Assembly (NCBI RefSeq): GCF_003335505.1
Contig: NZ_QPEX01000045.1
Location: 620,001 to 684,000 of the forward strand
DNA: 64,000 bases
Reading direction: 5' to 3'
Source of the DNA: Bremerella cremea
GTDB taxonomy: Bacteria > Planctomycetota > Planctomycetia > Pirellulales > Pirellulaceae
Positions 27,801 to 36,131 of this stretch are shown here, piece after piece. Within the stretch, counting starts at the first letter, position 1. Every line of letters starts with the position of its first letter. Made by a program: the position numbers and the translations under genes. Under the pieces are notes generated by a model. It saw nothing but the letters and a program-made list of their open reading frames with translations, was not told the DNA's origin and searched no databases.

Positions 27801-27975
27801 CAGCCTCGGATTTCTACCGATGGCCCTTTCGACCAGCGACGGTGCCGAAATGCAGCGTCCACTTGCCACCGTGGTGATTGGCGGGCTCATCACCTCGACA
27901 CTCCTAACCTCGCTCGTGATACCAGCAATTTATCCCTGGTTCGCGAAAGGATTACCGATCGACGAGGACGCCTAG
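24895..27975 (+). CDS. Heavy-metal efflux RND transporter (CzcA-type)
   Basis: At 1026 residues this is normal for the HME-RND family, with 12 membrane helices and two periplasmic loops. N-terminal 'DFSLKNRGLIIILTLLMAG' and 'DAVPDMTNVQVQVVT' are family hallmarks. TM4 reads 'DFGLIVDSSVIMIEN', keeping the acidic triad Asp396, Asp402, Glu409 used for proton relay in the divalent-metal (CzcA/CnrA) branch; the monovalent Cu/Ag pumps lack the first Asp. So Zn, Co, Cd or Ni are more probable substrates than copper. No outer-membrane channel gene is in the window; it must be elsewhere. It is divergent from the NarL-type pair. Confidence 0.93.
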   Translation: MLTHLIDFSLKNRGLIIILTLLMAGAGFYSAIELPIDAVPDMTNVQVQVVTDAGSLSPIEVERYVTYPVENTMGGLPNVEELRSVSKFGISVVTIVFKEGTDVYWARQLVGQRLSEAATNIPPGYGTPTLGPLTTALGEILQFEVRSKHHSPMALRTMLEWEIAPKLREVSGVTEINSHGGFYKTFEVRPDPDRMTSYGITLDTLFARLQNNNSTAGGGYVVHYGEQRFVRGSSLLEDEDDIRAIVLRREADGTPILVGDVAEVEVAPMTRQGAVTRDGRGEAVTGLVMMLIGENSREVVQRVKERLAEIEPTLPEGVWLEVTYDRAALIGRTLKTVLTNLTEGGLLVIVVLLFMLGSLRAGIVVALAIPLSMLFATNIMYTTGVTASLMSLGAIDFGLIVDSSVIMIENCMHRLSHNNEGKSHIQVIRDAAIEVRKPTMFGELIISVVFVPILMLQGTEGKLFRPMALTVLFALAGSLVLSLTFMPAMASLMLPKKMEDKEVFLVRWIKFFYEPIVRRAIHYSGTTVAIALAVFALSIPIGLNLGAEFMPRLNEGDLLVEAVRLPSATLEGSIAMSTQIEKTLLKFPEVKTVFCKTGRPEIANDVMGVHQTDVWVLLKPPHDWPEEKTRDELINEMSEVLNNNVPGVAFGFTQPIEMRVDELVAGVKADVAVLLYGDDLNILATKGKQIEAALRKIPGAVDVKADYQANLSTINITTLPDKLARYGVDAQSVLDVISSIGGLPVGQIFDGRARFPILVRIPTQWRENLSLLEQLPVAEAGGQPIPLKELAEIKLEETPPSIEHEAIRRRTFVSANVRGRDVASFVNEAQATIAKEIDLPAGYEIVWGGDFENLQSASRRLALITPIVLLVILLLLHTSLGSVRLALLIFLAVPMAASGGIIALALREMPFSISAGVGFIALFGVAVLNGLVWVSAAEHQRKNGMPLDQISHDTALARLRPVLMTALVASLGFLPMALSTSDGAEMQRPLATVVIGGLITSTLLTSLVIPAIYPWFAKGLPIDEDA

Positions 27976-28047
27976 CAGCCGCTCGGCCTCGTCCCCGCGA
28001 AGTGGTTTCATTTCGCTCAGGGGCAGCAACCGCAGGAAAAGTTGATT

Positions 28048-28075
28048 AAGTTGGTAGGTCTTCCCCAACTTTTTC
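28048..28075 (+). terminator. Possible terminator after the RND pump
   Basis: AAGTTGG (28048-28054) pairs with CCAACTT (28065-28071) and is followed by TTT, ending in a run of five T including part of the stem. The stem is only 7 pairs, so this may be weak and allow read-through to the beta-lactamase-like gene. Confidence 0.5.
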
Positions 28076-28099
28076 CTTCCTGATTTGTCCTGATACGCC

Positions 28100-30526
28100 A
28101 TGCTACGTTCGTTCGCTTTGCCAATTTGCTGTTGTCTATCGCTCGCCGCAACTTCCCTGGCTGGTGATTTAAACCCTAATTTTCCGCAGGAAATCGACCG
28201 TCAACTGGCCGCCAGCCCGGCGGGGACACAATTCGCGATTTGGATCGGGCGGCCCAACGGCGAAACACTCTTCCAGCACAACGCAGCGCAAGAGATGCCA
28301 ACCGCCAGCGCGATCAAGGTGGCGATCTTGCTGGAACTTTTCGCCAAATATGAAGACCAACTCGACCATCCTCCCGCAGGGGTGAAAGAGCTCATTCAGC
28401 CAGACCAGCCGGCGTTCAGCTATTTCTCGCAGCCGCAGCGCGATGAAGTCGCCAAGTATTTGGGGGATGCCACGGTCGCGGAAATTGGCTATCGGATGAT
28501 TCATACCGCTGGGGCTCCGAATCGGGTTTACAACGGCGCCACCAACATCGCGACGGCGCTACTGGGCGGACCAAAATCGACCACCGAATTGATTCATGCG
28601 CGTGATCCTGCGTTCCAAGGGATCGTCGTCAACCGCTATCAACTGGCCAATCGTACGGCCAACGGCGACAATATTGCCACGCCCCAATCGCTCGCAGCCG
28701 TTCTCGCGAAATTGTCCACCGGCAAAGTTGCTGGCCTGAAGGACGAAACGGTTAAGCGAATTCAAGAGATCCTCAAGCTGGAAAGCGCAACGCCTGGCGT
28801 TACCAGCTACGGCAAATCAGGCTCGCTGAGCAGTACCCCAGTGACGCGAGTTCTGTCTGGCTGGGACGAAGACAACGGCGAGACGTTGGTTTATGCCATC
28901 ATGGGTTCAGCCCCGGCCCAGCCCCAGCAAGGGACTACCACGTTTGCGCAACTGCGAGATAACGTCGCTGCCTTGCGGAAAGCGATTGCCGCGTCTCGTC
29001 CGGTCGATGCCGATGTGCTGCTGCGTGGCGGCCTGCTTTTTATAGGCGACGCAAGCGAGCCGAAGCTGGGCAACGTGGCGATTAAAGAGGACAAGATCGT
29101 CGCTGTCGGTGAATTTCCCCTAGGGGAAATTGTTTGGGACATCGACTGCCAAGGTCTGGCGATTAGCCCGGGGTTCATTGATTTGCACAACCACAGCGAC
29201 AACCCAATTCAACGCCCGGCAACGCGTTCGGCGGCGAACTACCTTACGCAAGGTTGTACCACGCTGGTCACCGGCAATTGTGGCTCTGGCCCGGTCATTG
29301 CAGGTGCCTATTACGACAAGCTCGACGAGCGCGGTATCGGTTTGAACATCGCCCATCTTTTACCGCAAGGCTCACTCCGTTCGCGCGTGATGGGAGACAA
29401 CAATCGGCCCGCGACCGCTGAAGAAAAGAAAAAGATGCTGGAGCTGGCCGACAAGGCGATGTCGGAAGGAGCTTGGGGGATGTCGACCGGCTTGATTTAC
29501 GTGCCAGGCTCGTTCGCCGACACGGACGAGCTTGTCGAACTGGCCAGCGTTATTGGCAAACGAGGTGGCATTTACGCCAGTCACATGCGAGGCGAAGGAA
29601 CTGGCTTGCTGGAAGCCGTGGACGAAATTCTCGAAATTCAACGCCGGGCAAATATTCCCGTTCATATCTCTCACTTTAAGTCGAGCGGCCAAGATTCATG
29701 GGGGTTGGTGCGAATTGCGATCGAGAACATCAAGGCGGCTCAGAAAAAAGGTGCCCTTGTTACTGCTGATCAATATCCTTACACCGCGTCTAGCACTTCG
29801 CTCGGTGCCACGGTCATTCCGAGCTGGGCTCGTTCTGGCGGACGGGCCGAGATGCTCAAACGCATTCAAGCCGACACCGACGAAGGTGCCCGCGCTCGCG
29901 AGGCGATGCAGTACAAGCTGAAGATCACCGACAATGGTCACCGCATTCAAATCGCCAACTACTCGGCCAACCCGCAGTGGGCTGGCCGTCGCTTGGATGA
30001 AATCGCTCAGGAAAAAGGAATCAGCACGTTTGACCTGGTCCTCGAAATCGAAACCGCTGGCGGGGCACAAATTGTGAACCACAGCATCAACGAAGACGAC
30101 GTCCGTTACGTGATGACGTTCCCTTGGGTTGCCACCGCATCGGATGGAGGCGCCAAGATCCCTGGTGCATCGGTTCCCCATCCGCGCAGTTACGGCACGT
30201 TCTCGCGCAAGATCGGGCTTTACTCGATCCGCGAGAACGTTGTTCCGCTGAACCACGCCGTCCGCAGCAGCACCGGCTTGCCAGCCGATATTCTGGGCAT
30301 GACCGATCGCGGTTATCTGCGCCCTGGTCTCGCTGCCGACATTGCCGTGTGGGATCCCGAATCGTTTATCGACACGGCAACGTTCATCAAGCCGCATCAA
30401 TATTCGGAAGGCATTCGCTATGTCTTCGTCAACGGCGAAGTTGCCATTAATGAAGGGCATTTAACCGGCGTCTTGGCAGGCAAGCCGCTCCGCAAAACAC
30501 CGTTGTCAGGTGAAAAGAGCAACTAA
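28100..30526 (+). CDS. Exported serine beta-lactamase-like domain fused to a D-aminoacylase
   Basis: The 808-residue protein has a signal peptide (PICCCLSLAATSLAGD). Residues 35-300 form a class A beta-lactamase-like serine hydrolase: Ser70-x-x-Lys73 in 'PTASAIKVAILLELF', ATN at 147-149 in place of SDN, and Lys239-Ser-Gly in 'YGKSGSLSS'. Residues 305-800 are an N-acyl-D-amino-acid deacylase of the amidohydrolase superfamily: 'PGFIDLHNHSDNP' with His363/His365, 'TGNCGSGP', 'ASHMRGEGTG' and 'HISHFKSSG'. Fusion of a serine hydrolase with a D-aminoacylase suggests periplasmic processing of D-amino-acid compounds, such as peptidoglycan-derived or lactam substrates. That substrate is inference. Confidence 0.87.
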   Translation: MLRSFALPICCCLSLAATSLAGDLNPNFPQEIDRQLAASPAGTQFAIWIGRPNGETLFQHNAAQEMPTASAIKVAILLELFAKYEDQLDHPPAGVKELIQPDQPAFSYFSQPQRDEVAKYLGDATVAEIGYRMIHTAGAPNRVYNGATNIATALLGGPKSTTELIHARDPAFQGIVVNRYQLANRTANGDNIATPQSLAAVLAKLSTGKVAGLKDETVKRIQEILKLESATPGVTSYGKSGSLSSTPVTRVLSGWDEDNGETLVYAIMGSAPAQPQQGTTTFAQLRDNVAALRKAIAASRPVDADVLLRGGLLFIGDASEPKLGNVAIKEDKIVAVGEFPLGEIVWDIDCQGLAISPGFIDLHNHSDNPIQRPATRSAANYLTQGCTTLVTGNCGSGPVIAGAYYDKLDERGIGLNIAHLLPQGSLRSRVMGDNNRPATAEEKKKMLELADKAMSEGAWGMSTGLIYVPGSFADTDELVELASVIGKRGGIYASHMRGEGTGLLEAVDEILEIQRRANIPVHISHFKSSGQDSWGLVRIAIENIKAAQKKGALVTADQYPYTASSTSLGATVIPSWARSGGRAEMLKRIQADTDEGARAREAMQYKLKITDNGHRIQIANYSANPQWAGRRLDEIAQEKGISTFDLVLEIETAGGAQIVNHSINEDDVRYVMTFPWVATASDGGAKIPGASVPHPRSYGTFSRKIGLYSIRENVVPLNHAVRSSTGLPADILGMTDRGYLRPGLAADIAVWDPESFIDTATFIKPHQYSEGIRYVFVNGEVAINEGHLTGVLAGKPLRKTPLSGEKSN

Positions 30527-30533
30527 CGCGTAC

Positions 30534-30896
30534 TCACACGCCATCGGGCTCGTCGGTCCAATTCCCGGCGAGTTCCTCTTCGAGTTCCATGCTCAGTTCG
30601 ACCATATCGAGCGAATCGGCCTCAATATCGCGCAGCATTTCAGGCGAATTGATCAAGCGTTCTGGCACGACACCAAGCTGCTGAGCGATCAAGTCGAAGA
30701 CACGTTGTCGCTTTGCAGTAGAACTTTCTGCCTCGAAGCAATGCGTTTGCTCTGCCGTCTGAACGAACCACAACAAGTGCCCGCAAGCAGGACATGGTGC
30801 ATCGCCGGTCAGGACTGACGGTTCAATCACCACCCTGGCCTGACAAACCGGGCAACAGCCTGGCTGGCCTTCTGGGGTACGGGACGAAATCGTCAT
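30534..30896 (-). CDS. Acyl carrier protein with an N-terminal zinc-ribbon
   Basis: A GGAGG with 7 bases spacing sets the ATG at 30896, well inside the longest frame. The 120-residue product has two CxxC pairs, Cys15-x-x-Cys18 and Cys35-x-x-Cys38, as in a zinc ribbon, then a short linker and an acyl carrier domain. In that domain 'IEADSLDMVELSMELEEEL' carries the phosphopantetheine Ser95 in the usual DSL context and the acidic helix. The domain would carry an acyl chain on a 4'-phosphopantetheine arm. Isolated ACP with an added zinc ribbon may target a protein partner. It converges with the upstream fusion gene with a gap of seven bases. Confidence 0.85.
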   Translation of the reverse strand: MTISSRTPEGQPGCCPVCQARVVIEPSVLTGDAPCPACGHLLWFVQTAEQTHCFEAESSTAKRQRVFDLIAQQLGVVPERLINSPEMLRDIEADSLDMVELSMELEEELAGNWTDEPDGV

Positions 30897-30958
30897 GCCG
30901 ACGCCTCCACAAATTTTGGTTGTTCCGCACTTGATGTCGAATAGCAAGCTAGCGTTTC

Positions 30959-31929
30959 TTAGGATACATCGTAGGAGGCCCTCGATTCCAGAAAAAGGTG
31001 CCTGGGGCCCTGGCCGGATGACTTTTGCTGCCCTTTCGCCAAGCCGAAATTTGTGTACCCCAAAGACGAGCGTTCGGTTTCCGCTTGGCTGAACATCGCG
31101 TGCCCAGCAGCCGTAAAACCATGGGGTTGCCAGAAAACATACTGGCTGCCACTGACCAACAAAGCCCTCGCTGGCCGTGTCGCGGGGCACCAGCCGAGCA
31201 AGTCAAACGCCGCTGACAACATTTGGCACGCGCCAGCCGACAACACGGTCGCGGCTGGCGATGCCTTTTGTTTGCGGCAATCGGCTGCTCGTTTCGTGCC
31301 GGTTCGAAGGCAACGGGTAAGTGTTCTGCGGTACTAGAAACAGGCTTGGCGATGGGCGTTACTTGTTTGCCCACACCAAGGTTGACCGCGGGACCGATGC
31401 CCAGGTCGGTACTCGCTGGCGGCACGTAACGCTTAGAATTGCCTTGAGAACGAGGGCGGGACCGAGCAGTTGGCCGAGGGATTCGCCACCATTTCTGATG
31501 ATCGTCGGCTAGGCGCTGCTTTAGGTAACGCTGCTTCTTTTCCCATTGTTGACGAGCACGCTTTTCTTTCTGCTTGACCTTCTCGATCACGCGCGAAAGT
31601 CGGCGGCCCATCGCTTGCCACGTCGGGCGACGTCGCCGCAGGGGGTAAGAAACCCGTAGATTGATGTCCCCTAGTTCGACTCGCGGAGCTTGAGGCATGC
31701 GAGCTTTGGCACTGGGCGTGAGCTTGCGTTGCTCGTTTTCCAGCGAGGCATCTAACGTCCGTAAGCGACCAACGACCGAAAGCATCATCGTGTCGATTTG
31801 CAACATCAAGTCCCAGACCGAACGCTTTATATCGTGACCAGTCGCCGGCTTCGTGCGCTGAAGCGGAGGTAAGACAGACTCGGTATAAGCATCGAGTTCG
31901 CCGGCCAGTTGTTGGAACGTGTCGGACAT
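30959..31929 (-). pseudogene. Unrecognised gene with an apparent frameshift
   Basis: The frame from ATG 31929 encodes a plausible basic protein ('LAGELDAYTESVLPPL', then a Lys/Arg-rich coiled region 'RVIEKVKQKEKRARQQWEK') for about 220 residues to 'NEQPIAANK', then turns into a Cys/Arg-rich string. The -1 frame from near there to 30959 gives normal-looking sequence ('ATVLSAGACQMLSAAFDLLG', 'LVSGSQYVFWQPHGFTAAG'). A one-base loss in the A-rich run at 31266-31273 would explain it. This could be a sequencing error, a decayed gene or a recoding site. A joined product would be about 320 residues of unknown function. No good ribosome binding site is seen before 31929. Confidence 0.55.
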
Positions 31930-32252
31930 GGAATTAAGAGCTGGAATGCAAATGTCGTTTTGCTGGCAGGCCGTTGTCGAACTCAAGCGAACCTGCAAAG
32001 TCGTGAAGTAATGATCGGGATTGGTTATCCCGAGATTGTGTTCACTTGGCAAGCGTTTTTATTTCGCTGGCCTACGCAACGTGTTGTCCAAACAAGGGAA
32101 GAAATTTTCTGGCGGTTAGAGAACCAGCCCTTCTTCAATGGCGAGAAAATGGCTGAACAGCAGCTAATCGGCACAGGAAATGCACTTCTCGATTCCTTTC
32201 CTTGCTGACTTTTAGGCAACCAAATTCTAGGTAACCCAAGAGGAGACGAGCA
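31930..32252. other. Intergenic region before the four-Cys small gene
   Basis: About 320 bases between divergent genes. It contains a short hairpin, TCGGGAT (32015-32021) with ATCCCGA (32027-32033) and a 5-base loop. No coding signal was found and no clear promoter, though promoters for both neighbours must lie here. Confidence 0.35.
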
Positions 32253-32474
32253 ATGAGCGATTCGTGGGGCCTTTGTAAAGATTGTAAGTGGTGGCAAATC
32301 GAGCCTGATGCGACCATTGCCGACCAAACCGTCGGGTATTGTATCGACAATAAACTACAACCGTTCCAAATCCGCATTACCGGAAACGGCGGCTGCAACC
32401 GATTTGCCCCCGGCAAACCGGCGCGGGCTGAGGGGTCGAGCGACAAGCCGCCGACGGCGGCTCCGCAACGCTAG
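32253..32474 (+). CDS. Small four-cysteine protein
   Basis: The 73-residue product has GAGGAG nine bases before its ATG, a strong ribosome binding site. The Cys are arranged as 'LCKDCKWW' ... 'VGYC' ... 'GGCNRFAPG', which reminds me of small Fe-S or zinc-binding subunits ending in C-x-x-F. The C-terminus is a short Ala/Pro-rich tail. It probably binds a metal; no partner enzyme is next to it. Confidence 0.7.
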   Translation: MSDSWGLCKDCKWWQIEPDATIADQTVGYCIDNKLQPFQIRITGNGGCNRFAPGKPARAEGSSDKPPTAAPQR

Positions 32475-32530
32475 TTGCCTGACCGATCTGCTCGCTGGTC
32501 GACCAAGAGGCCGGTAGTTCCGATGGTAAA

Positions 32531-33883
32531 CTATGGCAGTTTCGTCGGAATACCGGCCTCGACCTCGTGCAGCCAGGTGGCCAGTAAACGCTTCAAATCG
32601 TCGGCGACTTGTGGTTTGATTTGAGCCAAGTCATTTTGCTCAGAGAGGTCGCTGCTTAAATCGTACAGTTCGCACGAGTCGTCGTCGTAGTTCCAGATCA
32701 GCTTGTATTGATCGCGACGAATGGCCGAGCCTGGTCGGTTGGCTTGGTGAAAGGCGAAGTGGGGATAGTGGAAGTAAAGGGCTTCTCGGTTTAATTTGTC
32801 GCCGGTGAATAAAGGACGCAAACTCTCTCCGTCGAGCGTTTCCTCCTGGCCAAGTTCACTGCCAGCAGCGTCGAGAATGGTAGCCGTCAAATCCATGCTA
32901 ATCACCGGTGTGTGGTTCACGGTGGCGGCCTGAGTTACGCCTGGCCAGCGGAGGATTAACGGAACGCGGAGACCTCCTTCGTAAAGATATCCTTTGCCTT
33001 CTTTCAGAGGACGATTATCGGTTGCCCCAGACCAGCCGCCGTTGTCGCTGGTGAAAAGGACGAGCGTCTGGTCAGCAATCTTCAGGTTGTCTAGTTCTTT
33101 CAGCACGCGTCCGATGGCACGATCGGTTGCTTCGATTTGGCCCCCATAAATCGGGTTCTTTAAGCCGGGGCCAACCTGCCCTTCGTAATGAGCCGTCAAC
33201 TCTGGCGGGGCTTCAAACGGATAGTGCGGGTTGTAAGTCCACAGGCAAACCAGCATCGGCTTGTCTTTCTCGCGCCGTAAGAAATCAATCGCCTCGTCCG
33301 CTAAGCGGTCGGTCAGATATTCGCCTGGCTTTCGTGGCGGCAGCGAAGGGATGCGGTAAGGATCGAAGTAGGTAGGTGGTCCTCCGTAGCCGCAGCCCCC
33401 CAGATTGACATCGAACCCATGTTCCGTTGGCCAGAACTTCGGATCGCTCCCTAAGTGCCACTTCCCAAAGAACCCCGTGGCATAGCCTGCTTGCTTCAGG
33501 CGTTCGGCCAGCGTGGTCGTTTCGTGGGCAAGTTCATGTTGTGTGGTGGGCGGTTGCACAACACGATTTTTCGGCCAAAAAGAAGGTTCGTCGGCTCCAT
33601 GCTGTGTGATATGTAACCGCGCGGGGGCTAGTCCGGTGATTAACGCACCCCGCGTGGGGGAACAAACGGGCGCAGCCGCGTAGGCATTGGTGAAGCGAAC
33701 CCCTTGCTCGGCTAAGCGATCGAGATGCGGCGTACGCAATCGCTCGTTCCCCTGACAATGGAGATCTTGCCACCCCATGTCGTCGGCCATGATCAAGACA
33801 ATATGAGGTGGCGCGGCTTCGGCAGAAAGGCCTATTCCACCAGCACAACAAGCAATCACAAAACAAACGATCAGGCGAACCAT
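32531..33883 (-). CDS. Exported sulfatase (Cys-type formylglycine)
   Basis: The 450-residue type I sulfatase has a signal peptide (LIVCFVIACCAGGIGLSAEA). The catalytic signature is 'VCSPTRGALITG' with Cys74 in C-x-P-x-R, the Cys that is converted to formylglycine, plus metal ligands in 'IVLIMADDMGWQDL' and 'FTSDNGGWSG', and 'GKWHLG'. It removes sulfate from organic esters, most probably from polysaccharides; the target is unknown. The ATG at 33883 with AGGAGAAGG upstream is preferred to the longer frame from 33943. Planctomycetes have many such enzymes and no formylglycine-generating enzyme is seen here. Confidence 0.92.
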   Translation of the reverse strand: MVRLIVCFVIACCAGGIGLSAEAAPPHIVLIMADDMGWQDLHCQGNERLRTPHLDRLAEQGVRFTNAYAAAPVCSPTRGALITGLAPARLHITQHGADEPSFWPKNRVVQPPTTQHELAHETTTLAERLKQAGYATGFFGKWHLGSDPKFWPTEHGFDVNLGGCGYGGPPTYFDPYRIPSLPPRKPGEYLTDRLADEAIDFLRREKDKPMLVCLWTYNPHYPFEAPPELTAHYEGQVGPGLKNPIYGGQIEATDRAIGRVLKELDNLKIADQTLVLFTSDNGGWSGATDNRPLKEGKGYLYEGGLRVPLILRWPGVTQAATVNHTPVISMDLTATILDAAGSELGQEETLDGESLRPLFTGDKLNREALYFHYPHFAFHQANRPGSAIRRDQYKLIWNYDDDSCELYDLSSDLSEQNDLAQIKPQVADDLKRLLATWLHEVEAGIPTKLP

Positions 33884-33992
33884 GCAGAGACCTTCTCCTA
33901 CCGAAGAGTTGGCGACGTGGGTGGAGCGATGGGGTGCTCTCACGATAGCTCAAAAGAAGGCTGCCGCAAACCAAGTGGGGAATTTTGTTTTT

Positions 33993-35078
33993 TCACTGGC
34001 TTACCGGCCCCCAATCAGAAAGGCTATCGCTATGCTCTAGACCTGTTTTGATGTGAAGATGGCGGAAGGTCTCTTCGCTCTTCAGCTTACCGGCTTCGTA
34101 CTTTCTTATGATGCGCCGATACCATTGTGGCGAGTCGCTGCCAACTGCGATTCCGCCGGTATCCATCCGTTGGTAATCAATCGCCACGGTGGGCTCTCCA
34201 CGGGCGAGATCGTATTGGCGAAACGCCTGCCTCAGCGGAATGTTGTCGGTGGAAGAGATTGAAATGGTCGCCAATTTTCCGGTATCCAGATCGTAAGCTT
34301 TCAGAAAGTGATAATTCCCTGCTGGTAAATCAAATTCGTTCTCAGACGGCAAGGTTTCGATCATTTCTACTTGCACGTGGCAGGCTTGCGGAGAGGAAAG
34401 AGGCTCGATTTCGTAGCGAAAGGGGGCGTGAGCAAGCGTCAAGGAAAGGCCCTGCCCGAGAAATGTCTTGCCGAACAAAAAACTACTTGCAGCGGTGGAG
34501 CCAGCCTCGCGAACGCGGACATTCAATTTATCGCCGTTCTGCCACCACGTGTAGATAACGTCTCTTTGCTCGTCCCATTGCGGATGGTCGGCGAAACTAT
34601 CGTGGTCGATCGCCGCGACAATTTCATTCGGAACATTGCGGTCGTCATATCGCCACCAGCCAACAATCCCAGAAGGGTACTTGGCAAGATCTTCAACCGA
34701 AGAAAACACGAACCAATGTCGTTCGCCAACCTTTAAGGAATCGTGCCGCAAAACCATCGTCTGCAGGTTCTCCTCTTGTTGCTGGCGCAGCTCGGCAGGC
34801 CTTTTACCACCAAGCTCGATCATCAAGTACAACGATTGTGGAATTTCGCCGGTGCCTTGTTCCACTTCTAGCCAAGCTTCCAACCAATGTTCGCCATCGA
34901 ATGGCCGGTCATCGTGTTCTTCCAATTTAACGATCGTTGCTAAGCAAGCTCCTGAAGCCCGCAGCAAAAGCTGTTCGGCCGGCACATGGCAGGAAGGTTG
35001 GCTGTTTCCCTGACAACCCAACGATGTACCTAGCAAAAAAGCAAACGCTAGGATCATCCAAAATTGAAATGTAGGCAT
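33993..35078 (-). CDS. Unrecognised lipoprotein
   Basis: From the ATG at 35078 this is 361 residues, with an N-terminal signal and a Cys at the end of 'FLLGTSLGCQGN' that fits a lipobox, so it is probably a lipid-anchored envelope protein. The rest is a soluble, acidic-to-neutral protein ('GERHWFVFSSVEDLAKYPSG', 'GNYHFLKAYDLDTGKLA') without a motif I can name. The longer open frame to 35207 overlaps the AraC gene and is unlikely to be used. No convincing Shine-Dalgarno is seen. It sits between the AraC regulator and the sulfatase on the same strand. Confidence 0.65.
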   Translation of the reverse strand: MPTFQFWMILAFAFLLGTSLGCQGNSQPSCHVPAEQLLLRASGACLATIVKLEEHDDRPFDGEHWLEAWLEVEQGTGEIPQSLYLMIELGGKRPAELRQQQEENLQTMVLRHDSLKVGERHWFVFSSVEDLAKYPSGIVGWWRYDDRNVPNEIVAAIDHDSFADHPQWDEQRDVIYTWWQNGDKLNVRVREAGSTAASSFLFGKTFLGQGLSLTLAHAPFRYEIEPLSSPQACHVQVEMIETLPSENEFDLPAGNYHFLKAYDLDTGKLATISISSTDNIPLRQAFRQYDLARGEPTVAIDYQRMDTGGIAVGSDSPQWYRRIIRKYEAGKLKSEETFRHLHIKTGLEHSDSLSDWGPVSQ

Positions 35079-35181
35079 GGTAGTGGTTAGGCAAAGCTGC
35101 AAAAACGAGAAGGCCGCTACCTGTAGGACGAAGCCGTGCGAGAAATGGTTTTGGGAATTTTTTTCCTGAAGCGGGCAGCCA

Positions 35182-35997
35182 CTACACTGCTTGCCGACGA
35201 TAAGCACGTGGGCTTATCCCCTTGGCCCGTTTGAACCTACGCGAAAAATAAAATGCGTTCTCGAAACCAACCTGCTGGGCAATAGCCGTGATCGGATAGC
35301 CCGTATGCTCCAGCATTTCACAGGCTCGTTCGATCCGCTGTTGCTCGATGAACTGAACCGGAGTCATTTCCATCTGTTGCCGGAACAAGTGGGCAAAGCG
35401 AGAAGGTGAAAGATGACATTGCCGAGCCAAGTCTTCGATACGGAGCGGTTGTTCTAGATGGCGACAGATATGATCAAGCACATCGCCAATTCGTGGGTCG
35501 ATTCCTTCTCCCCGTTCGTGCACGACTTGTTCGTGACAACCGATCAGCACCGCTTCTAAAGCATTCAGGGCCAGCGGTTCGCGGTGCGGTCGATAACCGG
35601 CCGTGAATTGGACGACCTCTTCCATACGGCCAATCAATTGCTTGCAGACGGCATCGTTTTCTAAACGTACATGCCCCCAGCCGGGCGTTAGGGTTGGCCA
35701 TTTGAGCCAGGTACGCCACTGCGAGATTGGCAGGAAGTGTGCCCATAGTAGCTCCCAATGGTTTGCCTCTGGGGCAACTTCGTAATGGTGCGGTACGTGT
35801 GGCGGAATCAAAATAACATCGTGGGCAGCGGCCAGAAAGCTGCCCTGCGTGTCGCTAAAAAGTCCTTTACCAGAAACGGTATAGATCAAAAGCCAATCGT
35901 GACAACCCGCAGGCCGTTCGACACGATAGCCAGGTCCCTCATGGAAGTGACCAGCGGCCAAATAACGTTTTCGTTTGGTGGAAGGATTGGTTGGCAT
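35182..35997 (-). CDS. AraC-family transcriptional regulator
   Basis: The 271-residue protein has a cupin-like N-terminal sensor ('YTVSGKGLFSDTQGSFLAAAH', 'LIPPHVPHHYEVAP') and the C-terminal AraC double helix-turn-helix: 'IEDLARQCHLSPSRFAHLF' and 'ITAIAQQVGFENAFYFSRRFKRAKGISP'. A sugar ligand is typical of such cupin sensors. It is divergent from the PhyH-dehydrogenase pair and lies upstream of the lipoprotein and sulfatase, so it could control either side. The start is the ATG at 35997. Confidence 0.92.
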   Translation of the reverse strand: MPTNPSTKRKRYLAAGHFHEGPGYRVERPAGCHDWLLIYTVSGKGLFSDTQGSFLAAAHDVILIPPHVPHHYEVAPEANHWELLWAHFLPISQWRTWLKWPTLTPGWGHVRLENDAVCKQLIGRMEEVVQFTAGYRPHREPLALNALEAVLIGCHEQVVHERGEGIDPRIGDVLDHICRHLEQPLRIEDLARQCHLSPSRFAHLFRQQMEMTPVQFIEQQRIERACEMLEHTGYPITAIAQQVGFENAFYFSRRFKRAKGISPRAYRRQAV

Positions 35998-36131
35998 AGC
36001 AGGATTGTACAACTATTGAACCGCAAAGTGAATTCCACATTTGCGTCGCTGGGGGATAATGAGTGCCTGAGCAAGCGTTTTTGACGTCTCAATTCACGCA
36101 GGCCATTTCCCTTTTTGAAGGATTTCGTAGC

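Noticed and set aside
31264..31273. Programmed -1 ribosomal frameshift site
   Set aside because: The sequence is not an X-XXY-YYZ slippery heptamer in the correct frame, and no clear downstream stimulatory structure was seen; a simple indel is more likely.
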